From NCBI GenBank assembly GCA_016794025.1, contig JAEUKX010000031.1, positions 116,432 through 180,431 of the forward strand: 64,000 nt of DNA, given 5' to 3'. Origin of the DNA: Rhodospirillales bacterium (GTDB lineage: Bacteria > Pseudomonadota > Alphaproteobacteria > CACIAM-22H2). The notes below the pieces were generated by a model. That model ran no database searches and was not told the origin of the DNA. It worked only from the letters and a program-made list of their open reading frames with translations. The position numbers and the translations under genes were made by a program. Within the stretch, counting starts at the first letter, position 1; each line of letters begins with the position of its first letter. This document shows positions 54,595 through 63,146 of the stretch, piece after piece.

Positions 54595-55172
54595 TTCGTG
54601 GCCAGTGTCTGCAGGACGGGATGCGACACCAGGCAGTGCCAGACGACCGCCTGGAACGCCTCGGCGTGCGGCGTAACGCGAGCGTCGGAAACGGTCGGCA
54701 CCGTAACCACGATGTCGCCGCGCCGCGCGGTATCGCCCTGCGCGCGGCCGACGACGCCGTAGACGGCCGCGCCCGCCGCCTTCGCCGCGTCGATCGCGCG
54801 CACGAGATTGACGCTGACGCCGTGCACCGGATCGCCGCCGCCCACCGAAAGCACCAGCAGCGCATCCGCGGCGGAAATCCGGCTCACGCGCAGATACCCG
54901 GCGAAAACCGTATCCCAGCCTTCGTCGTTGGTGCGCGCGGTCAGCTCCGCGACGCTATCGGTCGGCGCGTACGCCTCGATGCCGCAGAGCTTCCGGAAAT
55001 CGTTGACCGCATGCGCCGCATTGGCGGCCGATCCGCCCACGCCGAGCACGAAAAGCCGGCCGCCCCGCGCGCGCAGGCCTGCCAGCGACGTCGCAAGGCG
55101 TTCGATCGCGTCGCGGTCGATCCGCTCGCAGATTCGCGCGGCTTCCTCGAAATAGGTGGCAACGTGCGACAT
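54588..55172 (-). CDS. gmhA: Phosphoheptose isomerase-like SIS protein (GmhA-like)
   Basis: A 194-residue SIS-domain isomerase. LFVLGVGGSAANAAHAVNDF replaces the usual GNGGSAADAQH active-site loop, with changes at several positions but Ser and a downstream Asp retained. ALLVLSVGGGDPVHGVSVNLV is the second SIS strand-loop. TPHAEAFQAVVWH supplies the C-terminal active-site Glu and His. It would convert sedoheptulose 7-phosphate to glycero-manno-heptose 7-phosphate. First gene of the minus-strand unit; start ATG 55170-55172. Confidence 0.8.
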   Translation of the reverse strand: MSHVATYFEEAARICERIDRDAIERLATSLAGLRARGGRLFVLGVGGSAANAAHAVNDFRKLCGIEAYAPTDSVAELTARTNDEGWDTVFAGYLRVSRISAADALLVLSVGGGDPVHGVSVNLVRAIDAAKAAGAAVYGVVGRAQGDTARRGDIVVTVPTVSDARVTPHAEAFQAVVWHCLVSHPVLQTLATKW

Positions 55173-55372
55173 GCGGTCTGTCCGATGGCGGGGCGCCGCT
55201 CCGGAACGGGCCAAGGGCTTGGTGCGCCTCGATTTCCCTCGCGGAGTCGGCGCGAATCGTAGCGACGAAGCAGCTTCAAGTGCGCGCCGAGCCGTGTCAA
55301 GCCGAGGCAAGCCGGAACCAATCCTGCTACATTGCCGACTCGACCGAATCCGCAGTCGCAGGAACGCGAACG
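55173..55372. promoter_or_regulatory. Divergent intergenic region driving the sugar operon and the GST-like gene
   Basis: About 200 bp between the first gene of the 17-gene unit and the GST-like gene. On the minus strand a perfect TTGACA is at 55295-55300, but the -10 position 17 bp on (GAAGCT) is poor. An 11-bp inverted repeat GAAGC-A-GCTTC at 55268-55278 overlaps that position. This is the only gap over 80 bp in front of the unit, so its promoter must lie here or the unit is driven internally. Confidence 0.4.
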
Positions 55373-56077
55373 ATGCTCGATCTGTATGTCTGGCCGACAC
55401 CGAACGGCTACAAGATCTCGATCCTCCTGGAGGAGCTGGGGCTCGCCTACAACGTCATCCCCATCGACATCGGCAAGGGCGAGCAGTTCAAGCCCGACTT
55501 CCTGAAGATCAGCCCCAACAACAAGATGCCCGCCCTCGTCGACAGCGACGGGCCGGACGGCAGGCCCTACGCGGTATTCGAGTCCGGCGCCATCATGATG
55601 TACCTGTGCGAGCGCAACGGCGCGGCGGGAGCGAAGTTCCTGCCAACCGACATGAAGAAGCGCTACGACGTCATCCAGTGGCTGATGTTCCAGATGGGCG
55701 GCGTGGGGCCCATGTTCGGGCAGGCCCACCATTTCCGCCAGTACGCGCCCGAACCGATCAAGTACGCCGTCGACCGCTACACGAACGAGACCGCGCGGCT
55801 CTACGGCGTGCTCGACCGGCGGCTGAAGGAAGTGCCGTATCTCGCCGGCGAATATTCGATCGCCGACATGGCCGTATTTCCGTGGACGCGCAGCTACGAG
55901 CGCCAGGGCCAGAAGCTCGAGGATTTCCCCAACGTGAAGCGCTGGTTCGACGCGATCAACGCGCGCCCGGCGGTCGTCAAGGGCCTGAAGCTCCTCGAAG
56001 AGCGCCGCCGTGTCGGCCCGATGGACGAGAAACAGAAAGAAGTGCTGTTCGGCGCAACGCAGTACCAGAAGCGCTAG
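55373..56077 (+). CDS. Glutathione S-transferase-like protein (Nu/YfcG-type)
   Basis: A 234-residue two-domain GST. The thioredoxin-like N-terminus has YVWPTPNGYKISILLEELGL, where TPNGYK is the Nu-class (YghU/YfcG) substrate of the Cys/Ser site. NNKMPALVD and FESGAIMMYL (Glu-Ser glutathione-binding pair) follow. The helical C-terminus includes YSIADMAVFPWTRSY. Nu-class members are disulfide-bond reductases rather than classic transferases. ATG 55373 has AGGAA 8 nt upstream. It probably shares a transcript with the methyltransferase 17 bp downstream. Confidence 0.9.
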   Translation: MLDLYVWPTPNGYKISILLEELGLAYNVIPIDIGKGEQFKPDFLKISPNNKMPALVDSDGPDGRPYAVFESGAIMMYLCERNGAAGAKFLPTDMKKRYDVIQWLMFQMGGVGPMFGQAHHFRQYAPEPIKYAVDRYTNETARLYGVLDRRLKEVPYLAGEYSIADMAVFPWTRSYERQGQKLEDFPNVKRWFDAINARPAVVKGLKLLEERRRVGPMDEKQKEVLFGATQYQKR

Positions 56078-56094
56078 GCGCGGAAGGAACGTCC

Positions 56095-56832
56095 ATGCTT
56101 TTCGTCAAGCTCGTCGAGCTCTACGGCCGCTACGGCTACACGATCCGCTCCAGCATCTCGCCCTTCCTGCTGTCGAAGATCTCGAACAGCCCGGCCGAGG
56201 ACGGCACCTTCACCTACGCCATCAAGGAGGGCGTCAACATCGGCCACTCGGGCGGCGGCATCAGCCTGTCGGAGGTGTCGTTGTTCGAGGATATCGGACA
56301 GGTCTATTCGCCCAAGCGCGTCTACTGCGTGGGCTGCTCGTTCGGCTGGAGCACGCTTGCCATCGCCATGGCGATGCCGGGGGCGAAGATCGTGGCACTC
56401 GACATCGGGCTTGGCATGGGCAAGGAGGGGCTCGCCCTCACCAACCGCATCGCGTCCGAGAACGGCTTTGACGTGACAGGCGTGCTGGGCGCCTCGCCCA
56501 AGGACACGGGCGGTGCACTTGCCGCGCATTTCGACGGGCCGCCCGACATGGTCTTCATCGACGCCGACCATACGAACGAGGCGCAGACGGCCGACTTCCT
56601 CGGCGCGCGCCCGCACTGCACGCCCGACACCGTCTATGTCTTCCATGACGTGATGGTTTGCCAGATGCTCGATTCGTTCCGCGAGATCGCGGCCCAGCTG
56701 CCGGATCACAAGCCGCGAATCCTGTCGCGCACGGCATCGGGCATGGGCTTCCTGGTGCCGAAGGGGAAATTCCCCGATCTGCACCGCATCCTCGACGCCT
56801 ACTGCGATCCGGTCGGCGCCGTCGCGGTCTGA
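56095..56832 (+). CDS. SAM-dependent methyltransferase-like protein (Methyltransf_24 type)
   Basis: A 245-residue Rossmann methyltransferase. [20 protein letters not shown] is motif I, IVALDIG motif [20 protein letters not shown] the catalytic/metal segment and VYVFHDVMV motif VI. The IDADH acidic cluster resembles O-methyltransferases with a divalent cation. Substrate unknown. GGAAGGAA precedes ATG 56095. Its last 34 bp overlap the convergent rlmN gene, so the two 3' ends are antisense to each other. Confidence 0.8.
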   Translation: MLFVKLVELYGRYGYTIRSSISPFLLSKISNSPAEDGTFTYAIKEGVNIGHSGGGISLSEVSLFEDIGQVYSPKRVYCVGCSFGWSTLAIAMAMPGAKIVALDIGLGMGKEGLALTNRIASENGFDVTGVLGASPKDTGGALAAHFDGPPDMVFIDADHTNEAQTADFLGARPHCTPDTVYVFHDVMVCQMLDSFREIAAQLPDHKPRILSRTASGMGFLVPKGKFPDLHRILDAYCDPVGAVAV

Positions 56833-57980
56833 TCGCCCTCGGCGCGGCTCTTGCGCAGCCTCTCGCTGGCGCTCTTGAGCTGGCCGCAGGCCGCGAAGAT
56901 GTCGCTGCCGCGCGGCCTGCGCACGGGGCTCGGATAGCCCGCATCGTTGACGATCTGCGCGAACTGCTCGATGGCCGCGGCGGTCGAGCATTCGAACGGC
57001 GCGCCCGGCCAGGCGTTGAACGGGATCAGGTTGATTTTGGCCGGGATGCCGGCAATGAGCTTCACGAGTGCCCGCGCGTCGGCCGGGCTGTCATTGACGC
57101 CCTTCAGCATCACATACTCGAACGTGATGCGCCGCGCGTTGGAAAGCGTGGGGTAGCCGCGGCATGCGTCGAGCAGCTCGGCAATCGGATACTTCTTGTT
57201 GAGGGGTACGAGCACGTCGCGCAGCTCGTCGGTCACGGCGTGGAGCGAGATCGCGAGCATCACGCGCAGATCCTCGCCGCAGCGCTTGATCATCGGCGCC
57301 ACGCCCGAAGTCGACAGCGTGATCTTGCGCCGCGAGACGGCCATGCCGTCGGGATCCATGACGATCTTCAGCGCGCGCGCGACGTTCTCGTAGTTGAACA
57401 GCGGCTCGCCCATTCCCATCATGACGATGTTGGTGAACTTGCGTCCCGTCTCCGGCCCCGGCCATTCGCCGAAGGCATCCTTGGCGAGCGCCACCTGCCC
57501 GACGATTTCCTCGACCGTCAGGTTGCGCACGAGACGCTGGGTGCCGGTGTGGCAGAACTTGCAGGTCAGCGTGCAGCCGACCTGACTCGACACGCACAAC
57601 GTCCCGCGATCCTCCTCGGGAATGTGCACGGTCTCGACTTCCTGCCCGTCGTCGAAGCGCAGCAGCCACTTGCGCGTGCCGTCGACCGATTCCTGCAGGC
57701 GCGAGACCGGCGGGCGGCGCATGGCGTAGTGCTGCTCGAGCTTCGCGCGCAGCTTCTTCGACATGTCGGTCATGTCGGCGAAATCGCGCGCACCCTTGCA
57801 GTAGATCCAGCTCCACAGCTGGCGCGCGCGGAACGCCGGCTCGCCGAGCTCGGCGAAGATGGCCGCAAGCTCGTCGCGCGACAGGCCGATGAGATTGGCC
57901 CGCCCGTCGGCCGGCAGCGGGGCCGGCAGCGCCTCCTTGAAGGGCGCGAGCTGCGGAGGTTGAACGATATCGTCGGGCAT
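56799..57980 (-). CDS. rlmN: Dual-specificity RNA methyltransferase RlmN
   Basis: A 393-residue radical-SAM enzyme that methylates C2 of A2503 in 23S rRNA and A37 in some tRNAs. The 4Fe-4S motif CTLTCKFC lies about 120 residues in, and [14 protein letters not shown] is the SAM-binding GEP. The methyl-carrying cysteine is in [10 protein letters not shown] near the C-terminus. IPFNAWPG is also diagnostic. ATG 57978-57980. It overlaps the convergent methyltransferase by 34 bp. The ialB-like gene lies 47 bp upstream on the same strand. Confidence 0.96.
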   Translation of the reverse strand: MPDDIVQPPQLAPFKEALPAPLPADGRANLIGLSRDELAAIFAELGEPAFRARQLWSWIYCKGARDFADMTDMSKKLRAKLEQHYAMRRPPVSRLQESVDGTRKWLLRFDDGQEVETVHIPEEDRGTLCVSSQVGCTLTCKFCHTGTQRLVRNLTVEEIVGQVALAKDAFGEWPGPETGRKFTNIVMMGMGEPLFNYENVARALKIVMDPDGMAVSRRKITLSTSGVAPMIKRCGEDLRVMLAISLHAVTDELRDVLVPLNKKYPIAELLDACRGYPTLSNARRITFEYVMLKGVNDSPADARALVKLIAGIPAKINLIPFNAWPGAPFECSTAAAIEQFAQIVNDAGYPSPVRRPRGSDIFAACGQLKSASERLRKSRAEGDQTATAPTGSQ

Positions 57981-58027
57981 CGGCGCCTGTATAGGCGCGG
58001 GCGGCCCGCTTGTCACGCCGGTGCGGC

Positions 58028-58639
58028 CTAGCGCTTGACGCCGCAGGCCTTGTCGATGTCGGCCAGGGCCTTGGCGAAGCCGTTGAGCGTAAAGGTATCG
58101 GTCGTCTGCGTGCCGCGGCCCGACGTGCCCTTGACGATGGCGGTGGCGCCGGCCGCGGCCTGGCGCATCGCGTCCACGGCCTGGCGGTTGCCCGGCTCGT
58201 CGCGCGTCCATGCCTTCTCCGAATTCGGCTGGCTGAGGTTGGACATCGGCACCTTGACCTTGCCGACCTCGATCACCATCGGCCCGTCGTCGCGCAGCGG
58301 ATAGCCGGCGACCCAGGTCAGCTCGTTCGTGCGGTTCGCGCCCGGATAGTGCGCGACGGAAAGCGAGATCTCGCCGCGCTTGGCGTTGGCGGGCTTGCTT
58401 TCCGACTTGCTTGGCCGGCCGACGAGGTAGCACACGCGGTTGGGCCCCGTGCCCGCATCGACCGCGATCCAGCCCTCATGCGCGCCGATCTGGCGCGGCA
58501 GGCCGGAGGATGCCGGCGCCTCGGCAGGCTTCTCGGCCGCCTTTTCGGCGGGCTTGGCAGCAGGCCGCTTCTGCGCGTGCACCGTGCCGGCGGAAAGGAG
58601 GAACGAAGCGGCAACGACAAGAAGGAGTCGGGCTTTCAT
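58028..58639 (-). CDS. Invasion-associated locus B (IalB) family periplasmic protein
   Basis: A 203-residue secreted protein. The signal peptide [20 protein letters not shown] is followed by a Lys/Ala/Glu-rich linker. The IalB domain has [40 protein letters not shown] and [20 protein letters not shown] Cys pair (VCYL and KACG) probably forms a disulfide. Role unknown outside Bartonella. Its start (ATG 58637-58639) is only 9 bp from the divergent ECF11 promoter, so the two transcription units share regulatory space. Confidence 0.87.
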   Translation of the reverse strand: MKARLLLVVAASFLLSAGTVHAQKRPAAKPAEKAAEKPAEAPASSGLPRQIGAHEGWIAVDAGTGPNRVCYLVGRPSKSESKPANAKRGEISLSVAHYPGANRTNELTWVAGYPLRDDGPMVIEVGKVKVPMSNLSQPNSEKAWTRDEPGNRQAVDAMRQAAAGATAIVKGTSGRGTQTTDTFTLNGFAKALADIDKACGVKR

Positions 58640-58648
58640 GGCGGTCCG

Positions 58649-58677
58649 TGATCCGGGATGGGCCAACTTGCGTAACG
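58649..58677 (+). promoter_or_regulatory. ECF11 (RpoE) autoregulated promoter of the sigma/ChrR operon
   Basis: TGATCC (58649-58654), 16 nt and then CGTAA (58671-58675). It is identical in hexamer, spacer length and -10 to the rpoH promoter at 1193-1219. Expected start is near 58685, leaving a leader of about 120 nt before the sigma ATG at 58808. In Rhodobacter the RpoE operon is autoregulated from such a site. Confidence 0.83.
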
Positions 58678-58807
58678 CACGGAGATGAGGATCGTCAACC
58701 GCCCATCTTCCCCCCGTACCGACATGGCCAGAGCCGGAAAATATCCCGGCCGCGGCGCACGGCGACGCTCTTTTGCCAAGCCGGCCGCGCCCTTTATACA
58801 GGTCGCG

Positions 58808-59377
58808 ATGGTTCCCGATTCGCAAGCCGCGGCACTCGCAGCCCATGTGCGCGACATCGCCGCCGTGGCCCGCTTCCAGGACCGGGCCGCCTTCGCACGG
58901 CTGTTCGCCCATTTCGCGCCGCGCGTGAAAGCCTACCTGCTGCGTCTGGGTGCCGATCAGGGCCAGGCCGAAGACCTGATGCAGGAAGTGATGCTGACGG
59001 TCTGGCGCAAGGCGCCGGCCTATGACGCGAAGCTCGCGAGCCCGTCGACCTGGATTTTCGCCATCGCGCGCAACCGGCGCATCGACGCGCTGCGCCGCGA
59101 CCGGCGCGCGCGCTTCGATGCCGAGGATCCAAGCCTGCTGCCCGAAGCCGAGGCCCTGCCCGACCGCACGCTCGATGCCGGGCGCTGGGAACGGCGGCTT
59201 GCCGCAGCCCTGGACGAATTGCCGGCCGAGCAGGCGCAGATGCTGCGCCTTGCCTATTACGAGGACCGCTCGCACGGCGACATCGCGCAGAGCCTGCGCG
59301 TGCCGCTGGGCACCGTCAAATCGCGCCTGCGCCTTGCCGTGGCGAAGCTGCGCACTATGTTCGAGTCCGACCGATGA
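58808..59377 (+). CDS. rpoE: ECF sigma factor, RpoE (ECF11) type
   Basis: A 189-residue ECF sigma factor. Region 2 spans about 25-105 with DLMQEVMLTVWRKAPAY and PSTWIFAIARNRRIDALRRD, and region 4 lies at about 125-185 with YEDRSHGDIAQSLRVPLGTVK. The next gene encodes a ChrR-type anti-sigma factor, overlapping by ATGA, and an ECF11 promoter precedes it. In Rhodobacter this pair mounts the singlet-oxygen response. The open frame continues upstream to 58685, but ATG 58808 gives the family length. Confidence 0.92.
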   Translation: MVPDSQAAALAAHVRDIAAVARFQDRAAFARLFAHFAPRVKAYLLRLGADQGQAEDLMQEVMLTVWRKAPAYDAKLASPSTWIFAIARNRRIDALRRDRRARFDAEDPSLLPEAEALPDRTLDAGRWERRLAAALDELPAEQAQMLRLAYYEDRSHGDIAQSLRVPLGTVKSRLRLAVAKLRTMFESDR

Positions 59378-60036
59378 TCCACACCCCTCGCCCCATCTCC
59401 GAAGAATGGCTCGTCGACTATGCCGCGGGCGCGGCACCCGAGCCCGTCGCCGTGCTGGTCGACGCGCATCTTTCGATGTGTCCGGAAAGCCGCGCGCTGG
59501 CCGCCAGGCTCGACGCCGTCGGCGGCGCCATGCTCGAACGCATCGAGCCCGCCGGCCTTTCCGCGGGCGCGCTCGACCGGGCGCTTGCCGCCCTCGACGC
59601 GCCCCTGCCCGCAGCCGCGCCGCCGGCACCCGCCGCGGCCGGCCGGATTCCCGCGGCCCTTCTCCCCTATACCGGGACCGATTTCGGCGCGCTTGCGTGG
59701 AAGCCCGTCGTCAAGGGTGTGGAGGAGGTCGTGCTGCCCACGCGCGGCGCGCCCACGCACCGCATGAGCCTGCTTCGCATCGTGGGCGGGCGCGCGATCC
59801 CGGATCACACGCACTACGGCGACGAGCTGCTGCTGGTCCTCGAAGGCGGGTTCGAGGACGGCCGCGGCCACTACGCGCGCGGCGACGTGTGCGCTGCGGA
59901 CGAGACGGTGGCCCATGCGCCCAGGGCCGATCGCGGCACCGACTGCATCTGCCTTGCCGTGACGACCGGGCCGATAAGGCTGACCGGCGGCTGGGCGCGC
60001 CTGCTCAATCCGCTGCTGCGGCTACGCCACCGCTAG
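59374..60036 (+). CDS. chrR: ChrR-type anti-sigma factor with C-terminal cupin
   Basis: A 220-residue protein. The N-terminal anti-sigma domain starts MIHTPRPISEEWLVDYAAG and has AHLSMCPESRALAARLDAVGG. Rhodobacter ChrR holds zinc with His6, His31, Cys35 and Cys38; here His3, His32 and Cys36 are kept but the second Cys of HxxxCxxC is Ser39. The cupin domain (about 100-215) keeps HTHYGDE and AHAPR, a plausible second metal site. It should bind and inhibit the cotranslated sigma factor. The zinc change may alter release or sensing. Confidence 0.9.
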   Translation: MIHTPRPISEEWLVDYAAGAAPEPVAVLVDAHLSMCPESRALAARLDAVGGAMLERIEPAGLSAGALDRALAALDAPLPAAAPPAPAAAGRIPAALLPYTGTDFGALAWKPVVKGVEEVVLPTRGAPTHRMSLLRIVGGRAIPDHTHYGDELLLVLEGGFEDGRGHYARGDVCAADETVAHAPRADRGTDCICLAVTTGPIRLTGGWARLLNPLLRLRHR

Positions 60037-60566
60037 CCCTTCTTGCGCAGCACCGGGCCGCCCGAAACGTGGCGGCGTGCAGGTGCGGCCGCGGGCCCGC
60101 CGGGCAGGATCGGGCGCGACTCGTGCTGGCCCATCGAAAGGACGCGGTCGTACATGACGAGCGCACCGGCCAGCGACACGTTGATGCAGAACTTCGTCGG
60201 AATCTTCACGACGTGGCGGCACAGCGCCAGCGTCTCGGGTGACAGCGAACCGCGTTCGGGCCCGAGTATGTAGGCCGCCGCGCGCGGATGGCGGAAGCTC
60301 GGCAGCTCGACGGCATCGGGCACCAGTTCGATGCCCACCAGCACGCAGCCCACCGGCAGGCGCATGTCGGCATGGGTCGCCCAGTCGTAGACGGGCATGC
60401 TTTCCGATGCATCGGAGGTGTCGGCGAGGTTCGCCTCGCGACGGTCGAATGCCGCGGCAAGCGTGAACGCGAAGGACGCGCCGAACGCGTGCGCGGTGCG
60501 CGCCAGCGCACCCAGATTCATGGGCTTCGAGATGCCCTCGACGCCAATTCCGAAATAGCCCCGCAT
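60033..60566 (-). CDS. SpoU-family RNA methyltransferase
   Basis: A 177-residue minimal SPOUT (TrmH-type) 2'-O-methyltransferase without an N-terminal RNA-binding extension. Motif 1 is KPMNLGALARTAHAFGA, motif 2 is ILGPERGSLS and motif 3 is KFCINVSLAGALVMYDR; the last two form the SAM knot. A short basic tail (PARRHVSGGPVLRKKG) follows. I chose ATG 60564-60566 (MRGYFGIG) over an upstream frame extension to 60605. RNA target unknown. The stop overlaps the convergent chrR stop. Confidence 0.87.
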   Translation of the reverse strand: MRGYFGIGVEGISKPMNLGALARTAHAFGASFAFTLAAAFDRREANLADTSDASESMPVYDWATHADMRLPVGCVLVGIELVPDAVELPSFRHPRAAAYILGPERGSLSPETLALCRHVVKIPTKFCINVSLAGALVMYDRVLSMGQHESRPILPGGPAAAPARRHVSGGPVLRKKG

Positions 60567-60616
60567 GACGGGGCGGACCTTGCCTTGGGCGGCCCCGCAA
60601 GGCAAGGTCCCGGTCC

Positions 60617-61618
60617 ATGAACGAACCCCTGATCGTCGAAGTCACCCGCGGCAACATGGTGGAAAGCCGCCATCGCGCCGTCGTTGCCGTCGTTTCCGCC
60701 GACGGCAGCCTGATCGAGAGCCACGGCGACATCGAACGCCGCGTCTTCCCGCGTTCGGCCATCAAGCCGATCCAGTCGCTGGGTCTGGTCGAATCGGGTG
60801 CGGCCGACGCGTTCGGCTGCTCGACGGCCGAGATCGCCATCGCGGCGGCAAGCCACGGCGGCGAACCCATGCACACGCGCACGGTCGTGGCTTGGCTCAA
60901 CCGCATGGGGCAGGATGTGGGCGACCTCGAATGCGGCGCGCACATGCCGACCCACGCCGCCAGCGCCAACGAGCTGATCCGCGCGCTGCGCGAGCCCGAC
61001 GCCTCGCACAACAACTGCTCGGGCAAGCACACGGGCATGCTCGCGGTCTGCCGCCACATGGGCTGGCCCACCAAGGGCTATATCGACCCGGCCCATCCGC
61101 TGCAGAAACGCATCGTCGCCACGTACGAGGAAATGCTCGATATCGGCCTTGCCGACGCGCCGTCGGGTTTCGACGGCTGCTCGCTGCCGCAGGTCGGCAT
61201 TCCGGTGCGCAACCTGGCGCTCGGCATCGCACGGCTCGGCGCGCCCGACGCGCTGGGCGAGGCGCGTGCGGCGGCCTGCCGGCGCATGGGAGCCGCGATG
61301 CGCGAGAACCCGTTCATGCTGGCGGGCACGGGCCGCTTCTGCACGCGCGCGACCATCGCCGCGCGCGGGCGCACGATCATGAAGACCGGGGCCGAGGGCG
61401 TCTACATGGCCGCGATCCCGGACAAGCGCATCGGCATCGCGCTGAAGATCGAGGACGGCAACGGGCGCGGCGCGGAGGTGGCGCTCGCAAGGCTGCTCGA
61501 CCGTCATGGCGGATTTGCAGACACGCCGCGCGCGGAGATCGACGCGCTGACGAACCCGAAGATCACCAATGCCGCCGGGCGCACGGTGGGCGACATCCGC
61601 CCCGCGCCGAACTGGTAG
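60617..61618 (+). CDS. L-asparaginase II (Rhizobium etli thermolabile type)
   Basis: A 333-residue enzyme of the AnsA/ReAII family, unrelated to E. coli AnsA/AnsB. AASHGGEPMHTRTV and DASHNNCSGKHTGMLAVCRH hold the proposed Ser-x-x-Lys nucleophile pair and zinc ligand. DGCSLPQVGIPVRNLALG and MKTGAEGVYMAAIP are also family signatures. It hydrolyses asparagine to aspartate plus ammonia. It starts 51 bp from the divergent SpoU gene and is 8 bp upstream of a PLP enzyme. Confidence 0.92.
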   Translation: MNEPLIVEVTRGNMVESRHRAVVAVVSADGSLIESHGDIERRVFPRSAIKPIQSLGLVESGAADAFGCSTAEIAIAAASHGGEPMHTRTVVAWLNRMGQDVGDLECGAHMPTHAASANELIRALREPDASHNNCSGKHTGMLAVCRHMGWPTKGYIDPAHPLQKRIVATYEEMLDIGLADAPSGFDGCSLPQVGIPVRNLALGIARLGAPDALGEARAAACRRMGAAMRENPFMLAGTGRFCTRATIAARGRTIMKTGAEGVYMAAIPDKRIGIALKIEDGNGRGAEVALARLLDRHGGFADTPRAEIDALTNPKITNAAGRTVGDIRPAPNW

Positions 61619-61626
61619 GCGGCGCG

Positions 61627-62742
61627 ATGGCGATGGATGATGCCGCCAAGGCGGACGGGGAACGGATCGCGCGCATGCTGCATGCGCGCGACAAGCTCGC
61701 CCCCGGCGAGCCGCTGGCCCCGCCCATCGTGCCGGCCAGTTCCTTCCACCTTCCCGGCGATCCGGCCGCAGCACCCTTCCAGTACGGCCGCTTCCACAAC
61801 CCGAGCTGGGATGCGGCCGAACATGCGCTTTCGATCCTCGAGGATGCGCCGGTCGTCTCGTTCCCCTCCGGCATGGCGGCCATCGCCGCCGTGCTGCACA
61901 CGCGCCTTCGCGCGGGCGACCGGGTCCTGCTGCCGTCGGACGGCTATTACACGACGCGCGCCCTGACCGAACGCTTCCTGGCGCCGCTGGGCGTGTCGTT
62001 CGACCTGCGGGCCACGCGCGGTTTCCTCGACGGCGGATTTGCCGGCTACCGGCTCGTCTGGGTCGAGACGCCTTCCAATCCCGGCCTCGACGTGTGCGAT
62101 ATCGCGGCCGTTGCCGCCGCCGTGCATGCCGAAGGCGCCACGCTCGCCGTCGACAACACGACGCTGACGCCGCTGGGGCAGCGGCCGCTCGATCTTGGCG
62201 CCGACATCGTGGTGGCCGCCGACACGAAGGCGCCGGGCGGGCATGCCGACGTGCTGTTCGGCCATGTCGCCTCGCGCGACAGGGCGCTGCTGGATGCGGT
62301 GCGCGACTGGCGCAAGCTCTCGGGCGCCATCCCCGGCCCGTTCGAGGCATGGCTCGTCCATCGCGGGCTCGAGACGCTGGAACTGCGCTTCGAGCGCATG
62401 TGCGCGAACGCGCTGGAGATCGCAAGGCGGCTTGCCGTCCACAAGGCCACGTGCAGCGTGCGCCATCCCGGCCTTGGCAACGATCCGTCCCACGCGATCG
62501 CGCGAAAGCAGATGGCGAAGTTCGGCAGCCTCGTGGGCGTGGAATTCGCCGATGCCGAAACGGCCGAGCGTTTCATTGCCTGCCGTTTCGTGCGCCCGAG
62601 CACGAGCTTCGGCAGCGTGCACACAAGTGCGGAGCGCCGCGCGCGCTGGGGCGATGCGGTGGCGCCGGGCTATGTGCGTCTTTCGGTGGGATGCGAGCCG
62701 CTCGAAGCGCTGTGGGCGGCGATGGAAGAGGCGCTTGGCTAG
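61627..62742 (+). CDS. Cys/Met metabolism PLP-dependent enzyme (cystathionine lyase/synthase-like)
   Basis: A 371-residue fold-type I PLP enzyme. QYGRFHNPSWDAAEHAL is the N-terminal signature. SFPSGMAAIAAVL holds the phosphate loop, VDNTTLTPLGQRPLDLGAD the cofactor Asp, and ADTKAPGGHADVLFGH the Schiff-base lysine. The C-terminal substrate loop (RPSTSFGSVHTSAERRARW) fits gamma-synthase/beta-lyase enzymes, but exact specificity cannot be read. Cotranscription with the asparaginase is likely (8-bp gap). The stop overlaps the convergent GFA gene by 4 bp. Confidence 0.85.
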   Translation: MAMDDAAKADGERIARMLHARDKLAPGEPLAPPIVPASSFHLPGDPAAAPFQYGRFHNPSWDAAEHALSILEDAPVVSFPSGMAAIAAVLHTRLRAGDRVLLPSDGYYTTRALTERFLAPLGVSFDLRATRGFLDGGFAGYRLVWVETPSNPGLDVCDIAAVAAAVHAEGATLAVDNTTLTPLGQRPLDLGADIVVAADTKAPGGHADVLFGHVASRDRALLDAVRDWRKLSGAIPGPFEAWLVHRGLETLELRFERMCANALEIARRLAVHKATCSVRHPGLGNDPSHAIARKQMAKFGSLVGVEFADAETAERFIACRFVRPSTSFGSVHTSAERRARWGDAVAPGYVRLSVGCEPLEALWAAMEEALG

Positions 62743-63146
62743 GCCTTCGTGCCGTCGGCCCTGAAGGCCGGCAGGTGCGCGTCGAGGACGAAGCCGCCGA
62801 GGCGGCCTTCGACCCAGTCGTGGCGGCCGGCGCCGATGGCACCGGCATCGTCAATCGTCCCGACGGAAAGATCGATCTTCGCTGCCCCGTCGCGCTTCCA
62901 GAACAGCGTCGATCCGCACTTCGCGCAGAACGAGCGCGTGGCGAAGTCCGACGCCCGGAACTCGGCCGGGGTGGCACCGCTTGTCGAAAAGCCGGCGACC
63001 GGCACGGCCGCCCATGTGGCGGCGATGGCGCCGCTCGCGCGTCGGCACATCTCGCAGTGGCAGTGATTGACGTTGATGACGGGGCCTTCGGCGCGATAAC
63101 GGATCGCGCCGCACAGGCAGCCTCCCGTCAGGACGTCGCCGCTCAC
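62739..63146 (-). CDS. GFA (glutathione-dependent formaldehyde-activating) family protein
   Basis: A 135-residue zinc protein. GGCLCGAIRY, HCHCEMCRRASGA and FCAKCGSTLFW give the seven conserved cysteines of the CENP-V/GFA fold, which binds two zinc ions. KIDLSVGTIDD and the C-terminal LDAHLPAF match. Family members bind glutathione, but many do not have formaldehyde activity. The GTG at 63146 overlaps the upstream DUF1127 stop (GTGA). Confidence 0.9.
   Translation of the reverse strand: MSGDVLTGGCLCGAIRYRAEGPVINVNHCHCEMCRRASGAIAATWAAVPVAGFSTSGATPAEFRASDFATRSFCAKCGSTLFWKRDGAAKIDLSVGTIDDAGAIGAGRHDWVEGRLGGFVLDAHLPAFRADGTKA

Noticed and set aside
54588..55172. MurR/RpiR-type or KdsD arabinose-5-phosphate isomerase
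   Set aside because: No helix-turn-helix or CBS domains; size and single SIS domain next to gmhB fit a GmhA-like isomerase better.
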